A stretch of 64,000 nucleotides of DNA, taken from the NCBI RefSeq assembly GCF_016744155.1, contig NZ_JADGEW010000002.1:62001-126000 (forward strand). The letters run 5' to 3'. This document shows positions 9,204 through 17,409 of the stretch, one piece after another; the first letter of the stretch is position 1, and every line of letters begins with the position of its first letter. The notes under the pieces were generated by a model that saw only the letters and a program-made list of their open reading frames with translations, did no database searches and was not told the DNA's origin. Position numbers and translations under genes: made by a program. The stretch is from Amphritea sp. (GTDB taxonomy: Bacteria; Pseudomonadota; Gammaproteobacteria; Pseudomonadales; Balneatricaceae).

Positions 9204-10832
9204 GTGAGTATGATAAATAGTTCAACCAGTGATTTTCTGCATAATAATGTCAAAGTGTTTCGTTCAAGGGTTTCGAAAACGGCCTGGCAGGGAATATCTG
9301 TAGCCGCTTTGGCATTGATCACGGCAACCTTTGCGGTAGCTTATTTAGAGTCTGGCAATATTAGTATTTCCAGTGTGCTGCATGCCCAGAAGACAAATTT
9401 TGCTCTCTGGATACTGGATCTTGTACCCTTCATATTTGCTTTCTGGGGGCAGTATTCCAGTACTGTCCTGGCTTATGAAGCCAGCGCGATGGTCATGGAC
9501 CAGACCCAAGAACTGCGTGATAAAGCGGACAGCTTTGAAAAGCAGGCCCGTCATAGTATTACCCATGATCTGCTGACCGATATGCCAAATAAAGAACTGT
9601 TCTATGACCGGGTAGAGCAACTCATCGTATCGCCCCGTGGTCAGACAGCTTTCTCTGTACTTCTGGTTGAAGTGTCTAACTATAAAGAGATCAGCGATAC
9701 CCTGGGACGTAATAGTAGTGACAGTCTGATTAAACAGGTCGCGGTTCGCTTAGAAAGTGCGTTTCCCTCTCCGGTGACTATTGCCCGGCTGGAAAATCAT
9801 ACATTCAGCATGCTAATCACTGAACAACTGTCGGAAAAAAAGGTGCTTGATCTGGCTGAGAGTGTTCATCGTGTTTTGCATGATGTTTTTTATATTGAGC
9901 AGATTAAGGTTTCGGCCCAGGCCAATATTGGTATTGTACACTTTCCGCTTCATGGTACTGATGTTGATACTTTGGTTCAGCGTGCAGGTATCGCGCTATA
10001 TATGGCTCAGAATTCCAATAAAGGCAGTGCGGTGTATGACTCCTCATTTGATGCGCATAGCCCGAAACAACTAACCCTGATGAGTGACTTGAGTCATGCT
10101 CTCGAAAACCAGGAACTGGAGCTTTACTACCAGCCTAAAATCAAAGTTGCTGACGGTTCTATAAGCGGCGCTGAAGCGTTGGTAAGATGGAATCACCCTA
10201 AGCATGGCTTATTGGGTCCCGATCAGTTTATCCCACTGATGGAGCGTACCCGTCTGATTCAGGGCTTAACTTTGTGGGTTATTCAGGAAGGTTTTGCCCA
10301 GTGTGCAAAATGGCATAAACAGGGGCTGGACATTATTCTGTCAATAAACTTGTCGGCTAAGGACCTTAATAACCCAGAGTTGCCAGATTTGATATCCGGC
10401 ATTAAAGGGGCTACCGGTATCAACCCGGAATGGGTTACTTTGGAAATTACCGAGAGCTCAATCATGACCGATCCTGATGCGGCAATGGAGATTATTAAGC
10501 GTATACATGATATGGGTTTTCAATTTTCTATCGATGATTATGGTACCGGGTATTCATCATTATCCTATCTGAAAAGCTTACCCCTTAAAGAGCTTAAAAT
10601 TGACCGTTCTTTTGTTTCTGATATTTTGCGGGACGAAAGTGATGCGGTGATTGTAAACGCCACCATCAATCTGGCTCATAACCTGGGTTTAGAAGTGACG
10701 GCTGAAGGGGTCGAGGATCAGGAAACGTTGGAGCTATTGAAAGAAGAGGGCTGCGATTTAGCACAAGGGTTCCATCTGGGGAAACCTATGCCGCAATCAG
10801 TGTTTGACCAATGGTGTAGCGAGAATAGCTAA
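9204..10832 (+). CDS. Membrane-bound EAL-domain c-di-GMP phosphodiesterase with degenerate GGDEF domain
   Basis: Predicted to hydrolyse cyclic di-GMP. I place the start at the GTG at 9204 because AAGGAG lies seven bases upstream; an upstream in-frame TTG at 9126 has no such site. Two hydrophobic segments near the N-terminus (ISVAALALITATFAVAYL; FALWILDLVPFIFAFW) anchor the protein. The GGDEF-like middle lacks the GGDEF signature (ARLENHTFSML in its place), so cyclase activity is unlikely. The EAL domain is complete: EALVRWNHP, NLSAKDLN, EITES, IDDYGTGYSSLSYL, LKIDRSFV, TAEGVE and AQGF all present, so phosphodiesterase activity is expected. The gene stands alone; its signal input is unknown. 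Confidence 0.88.
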   Translation: MSMINSSTSDFLHNNVKVFRSRVSKTAWQGISVAALALITATFAVAYLESGNISISSVLHAQKTNFALWILDLVPFIFAFWGQYSSTVLAYEASAMVMDQTQELRDKADSFEKQARHSITHDLLTDMPNKELFYDRVEQLIVSPRGQTAFSVLLVEVSNYKEISDTLGRNSSDSLIKQVAVRLESAFPSPVTIARLENHTFSMLITEQLSEKKVLDLAESVHRVLHDVFYIEQIKVSAQANIGIVHFPLHGTDVDTLVQRAGIALYMAQNSNKGSAVYDSSFDAHSPKQLTLMSDLSHALENQELELYYQPKIKVADGSISGAEALVRWNHPKHGLLGPDQFIPLMERTRLIQGLTLWVIQEGFAQCAKWHKQGLDIILSINLSAKDLNNPELPDLISGIKGATGINPEWVTLEITESSIMTDPDAAMEIIKRIHDMGFQFSIDDYGTGYSSLSYLKSLPLKELKIDRSFVSDILRDESDAVIVNATINLAHNLGLEVTAEGVEDQETLELLKEEGCDLAQGFHLGKPMPQSVFDQWCSENS

Positions 10833-10875
10833 TCTTGAACAAGAGTGGGAAGGGTTAGGCGTTTGTTCGAAAGAC

Positions 10876-11574
10876 TTAACCTACTACATCGAGCTCCCGC
10901 TGTTTGAACTTTACCCCTCTCGCTTCTGCGAGTTCTCTGCAGGCGTCAATATCGACGCCTTCTAGCCCATTAATTGCACTGGCACTGACATCACTGATAT
11001 GTTCAGGCGATAGCGCAATAAACTCCAGCATCGCTTCATAAGATCCCTTCAGAACAGGCTGGCAGTGGCGGATATAAACCGCTTCATTCTGGGCGTTGAG
11101 TGAGATTGACAGTGCGTCGATGCACTCACTTAACTCTGGCAGGATATTCCGTTTGTTAACCAGGTTCCCTAAACCATCGGTATTCAGTCGGGTCTTTCCC
11201 CCATTTTTCTTTACCCAGTGCGCAATTTCCAGCATCGGTTTAAGGCGTAATGTCGGTTCACCATAGCCACAGAATACGACGCTATCGTAATTGTTAGGGT
11301 CGCCAATCAAGTCGATGATTTGTTGGGCTGGTGGACGAACTTCTATAGCAAGATCATAGCCTTTTACTTCGGTGCAGCCGTTATGCTTGGGGCAAAATTG
11401 GCAGGCGAGGGTGCAGCGATCAGTAAGATTGATATAGAGGTTTTGTTCAATCTGATACACCAGCGTTTCATCATTTGGAATCTCTTTTAGCTGACGTGGC
11501 TGGTTAGGTTTCAGCTGTTCTTGAATCGCTTGTTCAAGGGAGTGTTGTTCAGATGAGTGCTTTGTGGAGTGCAT
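10876..11574 (-). CDS. TatD-associated-type radical SAM protein
   Basis: Radical S-adenosylmethionine enzyme of unknown reaction. The CxxxCxxC cluster motif is seen as CTLACQFC in NLYINLTDRCTLACQFCPK, followed by the SAM-binding FCGYGEPTLR and the strand LNTDGLGN. The length (232 residues from the ATG at 11574) and these motifs match the small radical SAM proteins often found next to tatD; no tatD is next door here. The frame extends upstream to a TTG at 11625 and ATGs at 11613 and 11589, but GGCGG stands at a workable distance before 11574. It is divergent from the arsenic operon, whose palindromic operator lies about 130 bases upstream, so shared control is possible but not shown. Confidence 0.8.
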   Translation of the reverse strand: MHSTKHSSEQHSLEQAIQEQLKPNQPRQLKEIPNDETLVYQIEQNLYINLTDRCTLACQFCPKHNGCTEVKGYDLAIEVRPPAQQIIDLIGDPNNYDSVVFCGYGEPTLRLKPMLEIAHWVKKNGGKTRLNTDGLGNLVNKRNILPELSECIDALSISLNAQNEAVYIRHCQPVLKGSYEAMLEFIALSPEHISDVSASAINGLEGVDIDACRELAEARGVKFKQRELDVVG

Positions 11575-11660
11575 TAATAGAACCGCCATAAATTGGGAAA
11601 AAAAGGATACCATCAACTGATTCAAATTATGCTGATAAGGGTCAAGAGGTGGAGCTCAAA

Positions 11661-11694
11661 TTTCATATTCATAAACGATTCGCTTTCATATTCA
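11661..11694. repeat. Pair of direct repeats TTTCATATTCA upstream of arsR
   Basis: TTTCATATTCA occurs at 11661-11671 and again, identically, at 11684-11694 (23 bases start to start), just before the arsR palindrome. The second copy contains a candidate -35 element (TTCATA, 11685-11690). Confidence 0.6.
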
Positions 11695-11700
11695 ATACTT

Positions 11701-11726
11701 CGTATATATGATTAATCATATATACG
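11701..11726. promoter_or_regulatory. Perfect 26-bp palindrome, probable ArsR operator
   Basis: CGTATATATGATT is followed directly by its exact reverse complement, giving an uninterrupted 26-bp dyad that ends 18 bases before the arsR ATG. ArsR/SmtB repressors bind AT-rich inverted repeats of this size overlapping their own promoter. A plausible promoter (TTCATA at 11685, 16 bases, TATGAT at 11707-11712) would put the -10 element inside the palindrome, fitting repression by occlusion and release by As(III). Confidence 0.8.
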
Positions 11727-11744
11727 GATTTGGTTATATTAATT

Positions 11745-12089
11745 ATGAACCCGGTAGATTTTTTTAAGTGTATTGCTGATGAAACCCGACTTAAATCTGT
11801 TCTTTTGATCAAACAGAAAAAAGAGCTGTGCGTGTGCGAGCTAATGAGTGCACTGGAGTTGAGTCAGCCGAAAGTTTCTCGCCATCTGGCTCAATTGAAA
11901 AAGGCTGGTTTGCTGACTGATCGTCGTCAGGGGCAGTGGATTTTCTATAGTATCAATCCTGATTTGTCCAGATGGTGCCGGAATGTGTTGTGGGAAACAT
12001 CAGTGATGAACAGGGATTATCTCGAAGAGGCTAATCTGCGGTTACAGCAGATGAATGTTCGACCTGATCGTCTCAATGACGTCTGCTAA
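11745..12089 (+). CDS. arsR: ArsR-family arsenic-responsive repressor
   Basis: Winged-helix metalloregulator that releases DNA on binding As(III)/Sb(III). The ATG at 11745 gives 114 residues, the usual size; an upstream TTG at 11730 would only add five residues. The metal-binding helix has ELCVCELMSALELSQ, with Cys29 and Cys31 placed as in the CVC motif of E. coli ArsR, followed by the recognition helix SQPKVSRHLAQLKKAGL. It is the first gene of an operon with the permease 17 bases downstream, and a perfect palindrome lies just upstream as the probable operator. A third cysteine like E. coli Cys37 is not seen at the equivalent position. Confidence 0.92.
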   Translation: MNPVDFFKCIADETRLKSVLLIKQKKELCVCELMSALELSQPKVSRHLAQLKKAGLLTDRRQGQWIFYSINPDLSRWCRNVLWETSVMNRDYLEEANLRLQQMNVRPDRLNDVC

Positions 12090-12106
12090 GCGGAAGGAGG
12101 GAACAG

Positions 12107-13096
12107 ATGTTTGAGGTATTCACCAGGCTTGCTGACTGGTTGGCATATGATCTGGCTGGACTTTCATCAGTAACAAAAACGGGTCAGGCGCTACATTTTT
12201 TCGTTGAAGACACGACTAAAATCTTTGTTCTCCTTGTGGTCATGATCTATCTGATAGCGCTTGCCCGGGCTTCACTCAATGTGGAGCGCGTACGAGATTT
12301 TTTAGCGGGTAAGCATCGTGGGGCTGGTTATCTGATGGGGGCTGGTTTTGGTGCGGTCACACCCTTTTGCTCATGTTCCAGTATTCCGGTTTTCCTGGGT
12401 TTCACCTCGGCGGGTATTCCGGTGGGAATTACCATGGCGTTTCTGTTGACCTCTCCATTAATTAACGAAGTTGCCGTACTACTATTACTGAGTTTACTTG
12501 GTTGGAAATTTACCCTTGTTTACATTCTCGTGGGTATGATGGTGGGCATTCTCGGAGGCTTTTTTCTAGATGCTATTCGGGCAGAACGTTGGTTGCAATC
12601 CTTTGCCTTAAAGGCGCTGGAACAGGGACGACAGAATAGTGCAGGTGGTTCTGTTTCTGCTGATGCAATGTCGATGGCCGAGCGGCACCAGTTTGCCCGC
12701 GATGAAACCCTGGAAATCTTTGGCCGGGTGTGGAAGTGGGTGATTATTGGTGTGGGGCTGGGGGCAGCACTGCATGGCTTTGTTCCGGATGGCTGGATAG
12801 AAGCTAATCTGGGAGATGGACAATGGTGGACTGTGCCTGCTGCTGTGGGCGTGGGTATCCCTCTCTACTCTAACGCTACCGGTGTTATTCCAGTGATGGA
12901 GAGCCTGATCACCAATGGTTTGCCTATAGGTACAACTCTGGCATTTTGTATGAGCACGGTGGCGGCCAGCTTTCCTGAATTTATTTTGTTGAAGCAGGTG
13001 ATGCAATGGCGTTTGCTAGCGATTTTGTTTGTCATGCTACTGATTGCGTTCACCCTGATTGGCTGGATCTTTAATTTTCTGTTCCCGGTGATATGA
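12107..13096 (+). CDS. ArsP-type (DUF318/COG0701) permease
   Basis: Polytopic inner-membrane permease of 329 residues with about eight hydrophobic segments. The family hallmark is clear: TPFCSCSSIPVFLGFTSAGIP (Cys88 and Cys90) followed by FLLTSPLINE, and a second half-repeat with GVGIPLYSNATGVIPVMESL. Characterised ArsP relatives export trivalent organoarsenicals using such cysteines; other members are linked to Cu/Zn. Lying between arsR and the arsJ pair, it most likely exports As(III) or methylarsenite, but no residue here fixes the substrate. GGAAGGAGGGAAC supplies a strong ribosome site. Part of the arsR operon. Confidence 0.85.
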   Translation: MFEVFTRLADWLAYDLAGLSSVTKTGQALHFFVEDTTKIFVLLVVMIYLIALARASLNVERVRDFLAGKHRGAGYLMGAGFGAVTPFCSCSSIPVFLGFTSAGIPVGITMAFLLTSPLINEVAVLLLLSLLGWKFTLVYILVGMMVGILGGFFLDAIRAERWLQSFALKALEQGRQNSAGGSVSADAMSMAERHQFARDETLEIFGRVWKWVIIGVGLGAALHGFVPDGWIEANLGDGQWWTVPAAVGVGIPLYSNATGVIPVMESLITNGLPIGTTLAFCMSTVAASFPEFILLKQVMQWRLLAILFVMLLIAFTLIGWIFNFLFPVI

Positions 13097-13132
13097 CCCC
13101 AAGACAGAGCTATGAAAACTAAGGAGCGTATT

Positions 13133-13369
13133 ATGAAAACTATCAAAGTGTTAGGCAGTGGTTGTGCTAAATGTACCAAAACTGCAGAGCTGCTTGAAAG
13201 ACGGGCTACTGAACTGGGTGTTGAAGTGACGGTCGTAAAAGAGACTGATGCTCAGGTGATTATGAGCTATGGCGTGATGCGGACACCGGCCGTGGTGATC
13301 GATGAACAACTGGTACATAGTGGCAGTATTCCGACTCAGGTGGACGTCACAGTTTGGCTTCAGAGCTGA
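13133..13369 (+). CDS. Thioredoxin-like small redox protein (redox-active disulfide protein 2 type)
   Basis: A 78-residue thioredoxin-fold protein with the redox pair GSGCAKC (Cys11-x-x-Cys14) and the cis-Pro loop VMRTPAVVIDEQLVHSG. The start at 13133 is chosen because AAGGAG precedes it; an ATG at 13112 would put that site inside the gene. Such proteins are often encoded beside DUF318 permeases; a role handing over or reducing a thiolate-bound metal or arsenical is inferred from position only. There is no signal peptide, so it acts in the cytoplasm. Confidence 0.85.
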   Translation: MKTIKVLGSGCAKCTKTAELLERRATELGVEVTVVKETDAQVIMSYGVMRTPAVVIDEQLVHSGSIPTQVDVTVWLQS

Positions 13370-13432
13370 AACGCTTTAATAAAAAGTACTATAAAATACG
13401 AATAGTAGATTAGCAGTTAAGGGGGTCATAGG

Positions 13433-14455
13433 GTGGCACTTAAAGTAGGTATAAACGGCTTTGGCCGGATGGGACGATTGGCATTGCGGGCTGCTTGGGA
13501 CTGGCCTGAACTGGAGTTTGTTCAGATCAACGATCCTGCCGGTGATGCTGCTACCCTGGCGCATTTGCTGACCTTCGATTCCGTTCACGGTATCTGGAAA
13601 TATGAAGCAACGGCAGGTACTGGTCTTGAGAGTAATCAGATGCTTATCGAAGGTAAGCGCTTGCAATGCACTCAGAATCGAGCGATAGACGATACCGATT
13701 GGTCCGGTTGCGATATTGTTATCGAAGCCTCCGGGGTGATGAAGAGCAAAGCGAAGTTACAGCCCTATCTTGATCAGGGGGTTAAGCGGGTGGTAGTGAC
13801 GGCGCCGGTGAAAGAGGATGGGATTCTTAATATCGTCATGGGGGTTAATCACCATCTATACGATAAGGATATTTACCCGATTGTGACTGCGGCTTCTTGC
13901 ACCACTAATTGTCTGGCGCCAGCAGTGAAAGTCATCCATGAAAAACTGGGCATTAAACATGGCTCGATGACCACCATTCACGATATTACTAATACCCAGA
14001 CGATACTGGACGCACCCCATAAAGATCTGCGCCGGGCGCGGGCCTGTGGTACTAGCCTGATTCCGACAACTACTGGCTCAGCGACCGCGATTACCCATAT
14101 CTTCCCCGAACTTAAGGGCAAGCTGAACGGTCATGCGGTACGAGTTCCGCTGGCTAATGCCTCTATTACTGACTGTGTATTTGAGTTGCAACGGGGTACT
14201 ACTGAAGCTGAAGTAAACCAGTTACTGAAGCAGGCTTCTGAAACAGAGCTACAAGGGATTCTTGGCTATGAAGAGCGTCCACTGGTATCGGTTGATTATA
14301 GAACCGACCCGCGTTCCTGCATTGTCGATGCTCTATCGACCATGGTGGTGAACGAGACGCAACTTAAACTCTTCCTTTGGTACGACAATGAATGGGGCTA
14401 TGCCAACCGGACCGTTGAACTGGTGCGGATGGTGGCAGAGCAGGAACAGGCGTAA
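13433..14455 (+). CDS. ArsJ-associated glyceraldehyde-3-phosphate dehydrogenase
   Basis: NAD-dependent GAPDH paralogue of 340 residues. In arsJ operons this enzyme uses arsenate in place of phosphate on glyceraldehyde 3-phosphate, giving the unstable 1-arseno-3-phosphoglycerate that ArsJ exports. Seen: N-terminal Rossmann motif [11 protein letters not shown], catalytic [11 protein letters not shown] (Cys156), the GAPDH motifs [20 protein letters not shown] and [11 protein letters not shown]. It starts with GTG behind GGGGG; no upstream ATG is in frame. The arsJ gene starts three bases after its stop, which is the strongest sign that this is the arsenic and not the glycolytic copy. Confidence 0.92.
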   Translation: MALKVGINGFGRMGRLALRAAWDWPELEFVQINDPAGDAATLAHLLTFDSVHGIWKYEATAGTGLESNQMLIEGKRLQCTQNRAIDDTDWSGCDIVIEASGVMKSKAKLQPYLDQGVKRVVVTAPVKEDGILNIVMGVNHHLYDKDIYPIVTAASCTTNCLAPAVKVIHEKLGIKHGSMTTIHDITNTQTILDAPHKDLRRARACGTSLIPTTTGSATAITHIFPELKGKLNGHAVRVPLANASITDCVFELQRGTTEAEVNQLLKQASETELQGILGYEERPLVSVDYRTDPRSCIVDALSTMVVNETQLKLFLWYDNEWGYANRTVELVRMVAEQEQA

Positions 14456-14458
14456 GTT

Positions 14459-15676
14459 TTGATATCTGCTGTTCGACAACTGACACCCGCGCTGCGGCAG
14501 TACCTGATCGTGACAGGAAACTACTGGGCCTTTACCTTAACTGATGGGGCTTTGCGGATGTTGGTGGTGCTACATTTCCATCAGCTCGGTTACAGCCCGT
14601 TAGAGATCGCGTTGCTGTTTCTGTTCTACGAATTTTTCGGTGTGCTAACCAACCTACTTGGCGGTTGGCTCGGAGCCCGGATCGGCCTGAACAGGACGAT
14701 GAATATCGGTCTGGGATTACAGGTGGTTGCATTGGGTATGCTATTGGTGCCTGCTGCTATGCTCACGGTGCCTTGGGTAATGTTGGCTCAGGCGTTGTCC
14801 GGGATTGCCAAAGACCTGAATAAAATGAGCGCCAAAAGTTCGGTTAAACAACTGGTCCCGGCTAATGCGGAAGGGGCGCTCTACAAGTGGGTGGCGATAC
14901 TAACTGGCTCTAAAAATGCGTTGAAAGGAGCGGGCTTCTTTCTCGGCGGCGTGTTGCTATCACTGTTAGGTTTTCAGAGTGCGGTGCTGGTTATGGCTGC
15001 TGCGCTGGGTGTAGTGTGGTTGTTAAGTCTGGTGTCGTTAAAAGAGGAGCTAGGGAAGGCGAAAAACAAGCCTAAATTCAGCCAGATATTTTCCAAAAGT
15101 CCGGCGGTTAACTACCTTTCTGCCGCGCGGATGTTCTTGTTTGGTGCACGGGATGTCTGGTTTGTGGTGGCGCTGCCTGTCTATTTGGCAAGCACTTTTG
15201 GCTGGGATCATTGGTCAGTGGGTGGTTTCTTGGCGCTCTGGGTGATCGCTTATGGGGTTATCCAGTCAGTAGCTCCATATTTTACGGGTAAACGTTCAGG
15301 GCGTGTTCCTGGTGGGCGAGAGGCTTTTTTATGGGTTTCAGGGCTCGTTATGTTGCCTGTTATTATCGCGCTTTCACTGACCAATAACGTCTATCCGCAA
15401 ACAGCCCTGCTGGCTGGTTTACTGCTTTTCGGTGGAGTTTTTGCCATCAACTCCTCGCTACACAGCTATTTGATTGTCAGTTATGCCCGTGAAGATGGTG
15501 CTTCCATGGATGTTGGATTCTACTACATGGCAAATGCTATGGGGCGACTGATAGGGACAGTGTTGTCTGGATATCTGTTTCAGGTCGCTGGATTAACCGC
15601 TTGTCTTTGGATCTCTGCGCTGTTTCTGGCGATAGCGGCTGCGATCTCTCTTCTACTGCCTGGTAGTGAGTCATAG
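14459..15676 (+). CDS. arsJ: ArsJ organoarsenical (1-arseno-3-phosphoglycerate) exporter, MFS family
   Basis: Inner-membrane major-facilitator protein of 405 residues with about 12 transmembrane segments, exporting the arseno-sugar phosphate formed by the preceding GAPDH. Recognisable ArsJ features: the N-terminal NYWAFTLTDGALRMLVVLHFH, FYEFFGVLTNLLGGWLGARIGL and ALSGIAKDLNKMSAKSSVK. It begins with TTG at 14459, three bases after the GAPDH stop, with no good ATG in frame before the first membrane segment; translation is probably coupled. Last gene of the arsenic operon; GNAT follows in the same direction. Confidence 0.93.
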   Translation: MISAVRQLTPALRQYLIVTGNYWAFTLTDGALRMLVVLHFHQLGYSPLEIALLFLFYEFFGVLTNLLGGWLGARIGLNRTMNIGLGLQVVALGMLLVPAAMLTVPWVMLAQALSGIAKDLNKMSAKSSVKQLVPANAEGALYKWVAILTGSKNALKGAGFFLGGVLLSLLGFQSAVLVMAAALGVVWLLSLVSLKEELGKAKNKPKFSQIFSKSPAVNYLSAARMFLFGARDVWFVVALPVYLASTFGWDHWSVGGFLALWVIAYGVIQSVAPYFTGKRSGRVPGGREAFLWVSGLVMLPVIIALSLTNNVYPQTALLAGLLLFGGVFAINSSLHSYLIVSYAREDGASMDVGFYYMANAMGRLIGTVLSGYLFQVAGLTACLWISALFLAIAAAISLLLPGSES

Positions 15677-15740
15677 AGGGTGCTGAATACCTATGCCATC
15701 TATCGTTAGAAAAAGCAGAAACCTCTATTCAGGTATTGAT

Positions 15741-16196
15741 ATGACTATAACGCTAGCGATTGAAAAAGATATTCCAGAACTCTGTCAGTTGTTAGGTTAT
15801 CTGTTCGATCAGGAGGCTGAGTTTAAGCAGGATGTCGAGGCTCAACTGCGTGGCTTAAAAATCATTATAGTTACCCCTGAGATCGGCAATATTTTGGTGG
15901 CCAGAAAGGAAGGGAAGATCATTGCAATGATTAGTCTGCTCTACAGTGTTTCTACCGCGTTGGGTGGTCGGGTTTGTATGCTTGAAGATATGGTGGTTGC
16001 ACCTGAATTTCGTGGCTCGAATAGCGGTACTGAACTATTAGAGTATGCTATCGAACATGCTCGGAAGCAGGGAGTGTTGCGTATTACATTGTTGACTGAT
16101 CAGGCAAATGAAGCCGCGCAGCGTTTTTATCATCGACAGGGATTTAGTCTTTCATCGATGGTGCCAATGCGACGGCTTATTCCTGAGGTTTCCTGA
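15741..16196 (+). CDS. GNAT-family N-acetyltransferase
   Basis: Predicted acetyl-CoA-dependent acyltransferase, cytoplasmic, 151 residues from the ATG at 15741. That start is chosen because the GNAT fold begins there (MTITLAIEKDIPEL) and AGGT lies six bases upstream; an ATG at 15693 is in frame and would add 16 unlikely residues. The acetyl-CoA loop is VVAPEFRGSNSGTELLEYA, with Asn in place of the usual central Gly of R-x-x-G-x-G. The C-terminal QANEAAQRFYHRQGF is typical of GNATs. It follows arsJ by 64 bases and might be read through from the arsenic operon, but it is not one of the known arsenic enzymes. Substrate unknown. Confidence 0.8.
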   Translation: MTITLAIEKDIPELCQLLGYLFDQEAEFKQDVEAQLRGLKIIIVTPEIGNILVARKEGKIIAMISLLYSVSTALGGRVCMLEDMVVAPEFRGSNSGTELLEYAIEHARKQGVLRITLLTDQANEAAQRFYHRQGFSLSSMVPMRRLIPEVS

Positions 16197-16264
16197 TACT
16201 TATTTGTCTGTGGCAAGCTATTTGGGATAACCGCACCACAGAGGACACAAAGAGCGTTAGTCTT

Positions 16265-16705
16265 TCAAAGAATTGTCTGCTCTACATAGTGATCTCTATG
16301 TGATTGAGCGATAACATTTTGTTTAATTTGAGTCGAAGATGTACGCGGGTTGTAGTGCACCTGAATAATCTTCTTTCCTTCAGCCTTTAAATAGGTTTCT
16401 ACCGCCAGGTTATGGGGTTTGTCGCCCCAGTCTTCACCAATAACGAATATGTCGACGTTCAGGTCCTTACAGGCTTCCACGTATTCAAGCTCATAATAAG
16501 GCTGTACCTGGTCGACGCAGCTTAAGGCCTCCAGCATCTCTTTTCTTTGATCTAAAGGAATGACAGGTACGTTGGGTTTATATGAATTGACGACTTTGTC
16601 AGAAGCCACTCCGACCATAACGTTTCCTAGTGTTTTGCAATATTCTAATAATGCTAAGTGACCTACATGTAATAGATCGAATGTGCCAACTGTGTATACG
16701 TTCAT
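16265..16705 (-). CDS. Glycerol-3-phosphate cytidylyltransferase-like nucleotidyltransferase
   Basis: Cytoplasmic 146-residue nucleotidyltransferase of the TagD type: transfers CMP (or another NMP) to a phospho-alcohol. Motifs: GTFDLLHVGHLALL with HVGH at residues 13-16, IGEDWGDK at 89-96 and RTSSTQIK at 121-128, which stands for the RTxGISTT signature but is altered. Its upstream neighbour on the same strand, 59 bases away, is a CDP-alcohol phosphatidyltransferase, so this protein may make the CDP-alcohol that the neighbour uses. The substrate (glycerol-, ethanolamine- or another phosphate) cannot be read from the sequence. Confidence 0.82.
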   Translation of the reverse strand: MNVYTVGTFDLLHVGHLALLEYCKTLGNVMVGVASDKVVNSYKPNVPVIPLDQRKEMLEALSCVDQVQPYYELEYVEACKDLNVDIFVIGEDWGDKPHNLAVETYLKAEGKKIIQVHYNPRTSSTQIKQNVIAQSHRDHYVEQTIL

Positions 16706-16764
16706 ATTATAACTCTTTGATAAAACATAATTTAATTGTCTATTTCTGGTTATGCTTGTGTTGT

Positions 16765-17409
16765 TTATAAAAACTTCAATCCATAAAAAACAGTAATCAC
16801 AAGGGTATAAATAACGAGAATATAGACATTGTTTGGGTTCCCAGAAAGTTTCGGAGTCTTAATCTGAGATACATTTAAAGCAGCAAGCCCCAGCCCGCTG
16901 AGAGATAGAATGACTGTAAACACTGGTACACTGAATACGCTTTCAAAGGCAAATATAAGCACCAGAATCAAACTATTATTGTCCAGTGCCAGGCCTGTAT
17001 ATTTTGAACCGCCAGAAAGCCCATAAGTGCTAAAATAACTCAAACGGATGGCTGCGGCTGATAGCATTATGAATGCGGCGATAAGGAATGCTGGTTCAAA
17101 CTTCCCATAGCTCATGACAAGAATAGCGGGAGCCACGCCATAGCTGACAATGTCTATCAATACGTCAAGTTGGCCTCCAAATGCACTGTCTTTTCCCGTT
17201 CTGCCTTTCATTCTGCGTGCAATGAGTCCATCGGCCCAATCGAAGCCGACAGCCCAAACCATACCGATCATTGCCGCATGAAATACGCCGATAATGCTAA
17301 AATAAATGGCTAATAGCGTGCAGGCTAAGCCTGCCAGAGAGCATATGTTAGGCAGATCTTTTACGTAAGACAGTATAGTCGGTTGAGATTGTTCATTAAT
17401 CGTCGTCAT
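16765..17409 (-). CDS. CDP-alcohol phosphatidyltransferase family protein (PssA-like)
   Basis: Integral membrane enzyme of 214 residues with about six hydrophobic segments; family members join a CDP-activated group and an alcohol to make phospholipids. The catalytic motif is complete: Asp57-x2-Asp60-Gly-x2-Ala-Arg65, then Gly78-x3-Asp82-x3-Asp86, with 12 residues between Arg and Gly instead of the common eight or so. The ATG at 17409 is preferred (AGGGT five bases upstream); the frame extends to 17469 without a ribosome site. Classical members use CDP-diacylglycerol plus serine or glycerol phosphate; the adjacent cytidylyltransferase instead suggests a CDP-headgroup donor. It may be annotated as phosphatidylserine synthase, which I regard as unproven. 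Confidence 0.83.
   Translation of the reverse strand: MTTINEQSQPTILSYVKDLPNICSLAGLACTLLAIYFSIIGVFHAAMIGMVWAVGFDWADGLIARRMKGRTGKDSAFGGQLDVLIDIVSYGVAPAILVMSYGKFEPAFLIAAFIMLSAAAIRLSYFSTYGLSGGSKYTGLALDNNSLILVLIFAFESVFSVPVFTVILSLSGLGLAALNVSQIKTPKLSGNPNNVYILVIYTLVITVFYGLKFL

Noticed and set aside
16229-16260. ACCACAGAGGACACAAAGAG-like sequence after the GNAT gene as a dispersed repeat
   Set aside because: It resembles intergenic repeats I remember from other genomes, but only one copy is seen in this window, so it cannot be supported here.
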